The notes under the pieces were generated by a model. That model was not told the DNA's origin, did not search any database, and worked only from the letters and a program-made list of their open reading frames with translations. From Candidatus Kapaibacterium sp. (GTDB lineage Bacteria; Bacteroidota; Ignavibacteria; Kapaibacteriales; UBA961), in NCBI GenBank assembly GCA_023259575.1, contig JALRHN010000030.1, positions 1-17,425 on the forward strand: a DNA stretch of 17,425 bases, written 5' to 3'. A program made the position numbers and the translations under genes. Shown here one piece after another: positions 14,441 to 17,425 of the stretch (positions within the stretch are counted from its first letter, which is position 1; each line of letters begins with the position of its first letter).

Positions 14441-15283
14441 TTATGAAAGTATACCAGACACTGCTAAAAACAACAATAAACAACCAAGTGCAAGTCGATA
14501 ATAAATAAATATGCCAATTGATTTAGATCGTAAATAATTCAATAAAAAAGCAATCGCAGCATAGCCGCTAATTCCAGAAATTATAGTTGCAATCATTAAT
14601 GAACTAAAATCCTCTCCTGATACTATTGGAATTGCCTTTTTTAGTTCTAATATTCCACTGCCTAAAACTGCTGGAATACTTAATAAAAAAGAAAATCTTG
14701 CTGCAGCTTCTCTATTTAAACCTAAAAAAAGTCCAGCTGTAATCGTAGTTCCAGAGCGTGAAGAGCCAGGTATCAATGCTAATGCTTGTGCTAAGCCAAT
14801 AAGAAATGCATCTTTTAATTTTATATCTTGAATTGATCGTTCAAACGATGCTTTTTTTTCTGCATAACCCATACATAAGGCTATAAGTATGAGCATAATG
14901 CCGATTAAAAAGAGACTTTTAGTGATATCGCCTTCAATAATTTTTTTTAATGCTAATCCAATTGTGACAATTGGTATGGAGCCAAATAGAATAAACCAAC
15001 CCATTTTGGCATTCATCGATTGTTGAATTGCTGGAAGTCTATTTCTGGTAAGATTCTCTTTTAAGAATGAAGCTGAAATACCAAAGACATCATTTCTGAA
15101 ATAGATAAGTATGGCTGCTAATGTTCCTAATTGCATAACTGCAATTTGTGCTGTCCATAATTCCCCAGACTGCACAATACCTAATAATTTACCAACAATT
15201 GTTAAATGAGCTGTACTACTTACAGGTAAAAATTCTGTGAGACCTTGAATAATGCCAAGTAAAATTGCATCGAGTATATTCAT
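14441..15283 (-). CDS. uppP: Undecaprenyl-diphosphatase
   Basis: UppP (BacA) removes a phosphate from undecaprenyl diphosphate, regenerating the lipid carrier for peptidoglycan and other surface polymers; high levels give bacitracin tolerance. The 280-residue inner-membrane protein has both active-site blocks: G-L-T-E-F-L-P-V-S-S-T-A-H (14-26, with Glu17 and the SSTAH segment) and P-G-S-S-R-S-G-T-T (172-180, with Arg176). Seven or eight hydrophobic segments are visible, and the length is standard. Its ATG lies 3 nt after the stop of the GAF-GGDEF gene and no ribosome-binding site is evident, so expression probably depends on translation of the upstream gene. Confidence 0.96.
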   Translation of the reverse strand: MNILDAILLGIIQGLTEFLPVSSTAHLTIVGKLLGIVQSGELWTAQIAVMQLGTLAAILIYFRNDVFGISASFLKENLTRNRLPAIQQSMNAKMGWFILFGSIPIVTIGLALKKIIEGDITKSLFLIGIMLILIALCMGYAEKKASFERSIQDIKLKDAFLIGLAQALALIPGSSRSGTTITAGLFLGLNREAAARFSFLLSIPAVLGSGILELKKAIPIVSGEDFSSLMIATIISGISGYAAIAFLLNYLRSKSIGIFIYYRLALGCLLLFLAVSGILS

Positions 15284-15286
15284 AGT

Positions 15287-17425
15287 TTAACTATATACAA
15301 TAACAGAATTTGTTTTTTCGGAGGCTAACTGTAAAGAACTAGAGGCATTTCTAATTAAGGAATCTGCTTTATCATAAGAATGTGCTTGAGCAATTCCAAT
15401 GCTAACGGTTACAGTTAAACGTCTATTTCCAATCTCGGTTATAGCACTTGCTATTTCTTTTCTAACTCTTTCTCCCCATAGATGTGATTTTTCAAGAGTT
15501 TGGCCGATTAAAGCTACTGCAAGCGTTTTTCCTTCGAATTCACCTATGATATCATATTCTTTCATATTTGATTTTACTTTTTTTATTACATGTAGCAATA
15601 AATCATCTTCTATTTCAGGTAAATTTTCCATGGATTCATAGGTATCCATTTTAATTAAAGCTAAAGAAAAAGGATTTCCAAAATCTCTTGTTTTTGCGGT
15701 TTCTTCTGTCATTCTTGCATAAAATGCTTTAGAATTATATAAACCTTTTGTTTCATCCATTAATGCTGTAGAACGGAACATCTCATGGAATCGCAATTGT
15801 TCTATGATGGTTCCTGTTTGTTCTCCTAACATTTCAATAATATTAATATCATGAGATGGTAATAAAGTACCTGCACCTTCTAAAAATAAAGCCCCATAAT
15901 TATGAGATTGAGATTTTAATGGAACTGCAAGAAAATATCCGCCTTGAGATGGTATTTCAGAATCACATACTCTAAGCTCATCTGTTATTGTAGCAAGAGC
16001 AGTTGTTTGTGCAGTTAAAATTGTATTACCAATTAGTGAATATTCTAAATCGATATGCATCCCTAACATTTTTTCAGATTCTTCTTGTCTATAATATACC
16101 TGATATACTGTCCAAGCTTGTTGTTCATAATCGAACATCCCTATTCCCATTGTGGTAAATTCCACTACTTCACTTGCTGATTCTAATAATGCAGCACATA
16201 AATCGGCAATTCCATCACCTGATGAAGCAATAATAGTTCTAAATCTGGTTATTGCATCAAGTGCTCTACTTGCTTGTAATAGGTCATACTTTCCAGTATA
16301 ACTTTGAACTAAACCTGTAATGAGTTTGGTGAAATTCCCTAAAAATCCAATACTCATTGCATCATAAGCATCAATTTGATCGGAATCTGCAAATAGAACA
16401 CCGATAACATTACCATTAAAATAAACAGGTACACCAATAAATGAAATTGTTTTGGCAGCGGCTGTATAATAACATAAAAGGTCTAGTTCTGCCGAAGGAT
16501 GTATTTCTGTTAGAATCTCTGGTTTACCAGAATGTGCAATTTGGCTTATTACATCATTGCCAAAAGGCAGCTTTCTTAATTGTGTAAAGTTGTCTTTAGA
16601 TTCTGATATATAAGATTCTATAACTAATTGTTTTTTATCATGATTGGCCCAAGCAAATCCTGCTGTTCTAGCATCTATTACAGATCGTATAGCCATTAAT
16701 ACTCTTGCCAATAGAAAATCAAATTCTTTTCTAGGCTCACTTGGAGCAGGCTCATTTTCTTCCATGAAATCTAGAAGCGAAACTTCTAAAATTGCCCTTT
16801 TGTGATTTGATACTGGCTCTATTTCTTCTTCTATAGATTGATATATATCTTCAGGTATTGTTTCGCTAATGATTGATTCAGATACTTCTTGCTCTATAAT
16901 TGGATAAGGTGTATCGACGGTAAATTCTTTTTGAATAGGCTGAATTAGTTCACTATTGGTATCATTTGTATCATTATAAATTGTCTTTTTTATAACAATT
17001 CCACCTGAACTTTGTTTGCGAATTATACGTATTCCTTCGCCTACTTCTTCTATTTCAGAAAAAGAAGATTGTTGTTCAGTGGTTGCTGGAATTATTGGAG
17101 GAGCTTTTGTACTAGCCTTCATAGGCTGCTCTTCTTCAACTATTGGTTCTTCTTGCTGAAGTTTTTCTGCATCTTTAAATCTAGACTGAACTTGTGGAAT
17201 TGGCCTAGATCGCATTTTTTCAAATTCTGCTGCTCTTGTATCATCTAATGTGCTTTCAAAACCATCAAAAACCATTCTTTTGCCTGCCTGCCCCGGCATT
17301 ACTGTTACCCTAAATTCTGGTGGAACAGCAGAAGAGCCTCTGTGAGATTCAAAAGAATTAGAAAGCCTTTGTGATACTAACATAAAATGGCCAAAACCAG
17401 CTAAAATGGTAATACAAATACCAAT
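15287..17425 (-). CDS. GAF-GAF-degenerate GGDEF signalling protein, 5'-truncated by the window
   Basis: The frame is open to the right edge. The ATG at 17383 would give 698 residues, but 14 more in-frame codons upstream encode the hydrophobic stretch I-G-I-C-I-T-I-L-A-G-F-G-H-F. The real protein therefore probably starts outside the window and has a membrane helix. Numbered from that ATG, residues 1-215 are low-complexity, rich in Glu, Pro and Ser, and probably disordered. GAF-like domain 1 spans about 220-360 and GAF-like domain 2 about 375-535. A GGDEF-like domain (about 540-698) keeps D-E-T-K-G-L-Y-N (for DxLTGLxN) and V-S-I-G-I-A. The catalytic GGDEF is replaced by E-G-K-T-L (617-621), so diguanylate cyclase activity is not expected. 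It may act as a c-di-GMP or GTP sensor, or as a scaffold. The ligands of the GAF domains are unknown. uppP follows 3 nt downstream. Confidence 0.83.
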   Translation of the reverse strand: MGICITILAGFGHFMLVSQRLSNSFESHRGSSAVPPEFRVTVMPGQAGKRMVFDGFESTLDDTRAAEFEKMRSRPIPQVQSRFKDAEKLQQEEPIVEEEQPMKASTKAPPIIPATTEQQSSFSEIEEVGEGIRIIRKQSSGGIVIKKTIYNDTNDTNSELIQPIQKEFTVDTPYPIIEQEVSESIISETIPEDIYQSIEEEIEPVSNHKRAILEVSLLDFMEENEPAPSEPRKEFDFLLARVLMAIRSVIDARTAGFAWANHDKKQLVIESYISESKDNFTQLRKLPFGNDVISQIAHSGKPEILTEIHPSAELDLLCYYTAAAKTISFIGVPVYFNGNVIGVLFADSDQIDAYDAMSIGFLGNFTKLITGLVQSYTGKYDLLQASRALDAITRFRTIIASSGDGIADLCAALLESASEVVEFTTMGIGMFDYEQQAWTVYQVYYRQEESEKMLGMHIDLEYSLIGNTILTAQTTALATITDELRVCDSEIPSQGGYFLAVPLKSQSHNYGALFLEGAGTLLPSHDINIIEMLGEQTGTIIEQLRFHEMFRSTALMDETKGLYNSKAFYARMTEETAKTRDFGNPFSLALIKMDTYESMENLPEIEDDLLLHVIKKVKSNMKEYDIIGEFEGKTLAVALIGQTLEKSHLWGERVRKEIASAITEIGNRRLTVTVSIGIAQAHSYDKADSLIRNASSSLQLASEKTNSVIVYS

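Noticed and set aside
15399..15641. 80-residue open frame antisense to the GGDEF-like domain
   Set aside because: It is a shadow of the real gene, with no start signal or domain.
17012..17248. 78-residue Phe/Tyr-rich open frame antisense to the disordered region
   Set aside because: It is the complement of Glu/Lys-rich codons, which produces artificial Phe-rich frames.
1..17425. tRNA, rRNA, CRISPR array, insertion sequence or attachment site
   Set aside because: Gaps between genes are at most about 180 nt, none shows a cloverleaf, spaced repeats or transposase remnants, and no gene resembles an integrase or transposase.

Overview
The window is AT-rich chromosomal DNA (about one-third G+C by eye) with 18 genes packed almost end to end, and no RNA genes, insertion sequences or CRISPR arrays. 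Several features point to the Bacteroidota/Chlorobiota (FCB) group. AccD has a Chlorobi-like N-terminus with an intact four-cysteine zinc ribbon, one divergent intergenic region carries a TAnnTTTG-type (Bacteroidota sigma-factor) promoter motif, Shine-Dalgarno sequences are weak or absent before many starts, and 17 of 18 genes end in TAA. The lineage call is inference; an Ignavibacteria/Kapabacteria-like organism would fit. Lipoproteins and a beta-barrel protein show a diderm envelope.

Layout. Positions 1-2021 (+) hold the 3' part of a PBP4-type D,D-carboxypeptidase gene, overlapped by 1 nt by a PQQ-type beta-propeller lipoprotein gene. At 2013-3332 (-) is a MATE-like/ANKH-like membrane transporter whose 3' end overlaps the lipoprotein gene by 9 nt. 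A divergent intergenic region (3333-3515) with a hairpin and a promoter candidate leads into phnC-like, accD and crtW (3516-5854, +). From 5856 to the right edge everything is on the minus strand. Read in transcription order this is: a GAF-GAF-degenerate GGDEF protein (cut by the window edge), uppP, a cyclase-family hydrolase, deoC, ettA, rsmD, dedA, dps, a lipoprotein msrA, an SDR, an FeS-type photolyase/cryptochrome, and a small outer-membrane beta-barrel protein.

How the genes fit together. The two outer blocks contain cell-wall functions (PBP4 and UppP). The centre is enriched for light and oxidative-damage functions: a ketocarotenoid-forming CrtW, an FeS-BCP photolyase, an SDR often found next to such photolyases, an exported MsrA and the ferroxidase mini-ferritin Dps. 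This looks like a photo-oxidative stress neighbourhood, though co-regulation is inferred only from gene order. The remainder is housekeeping: AccD (fatty acid synthesis), EttA (translation throttle), RsmD (16S rRNA methylation) and DeoC (deoxynucleoside catabolism). No clearly new multi-gene defence or mobile system is visible. The most unusual items are the stand-alone PhnC ATPase, the ANKH-like transporter, the catalytically dead GGDEF protein whose N-terminus continues beyond the window, and the cyclase-family protein with an altered metal motif.
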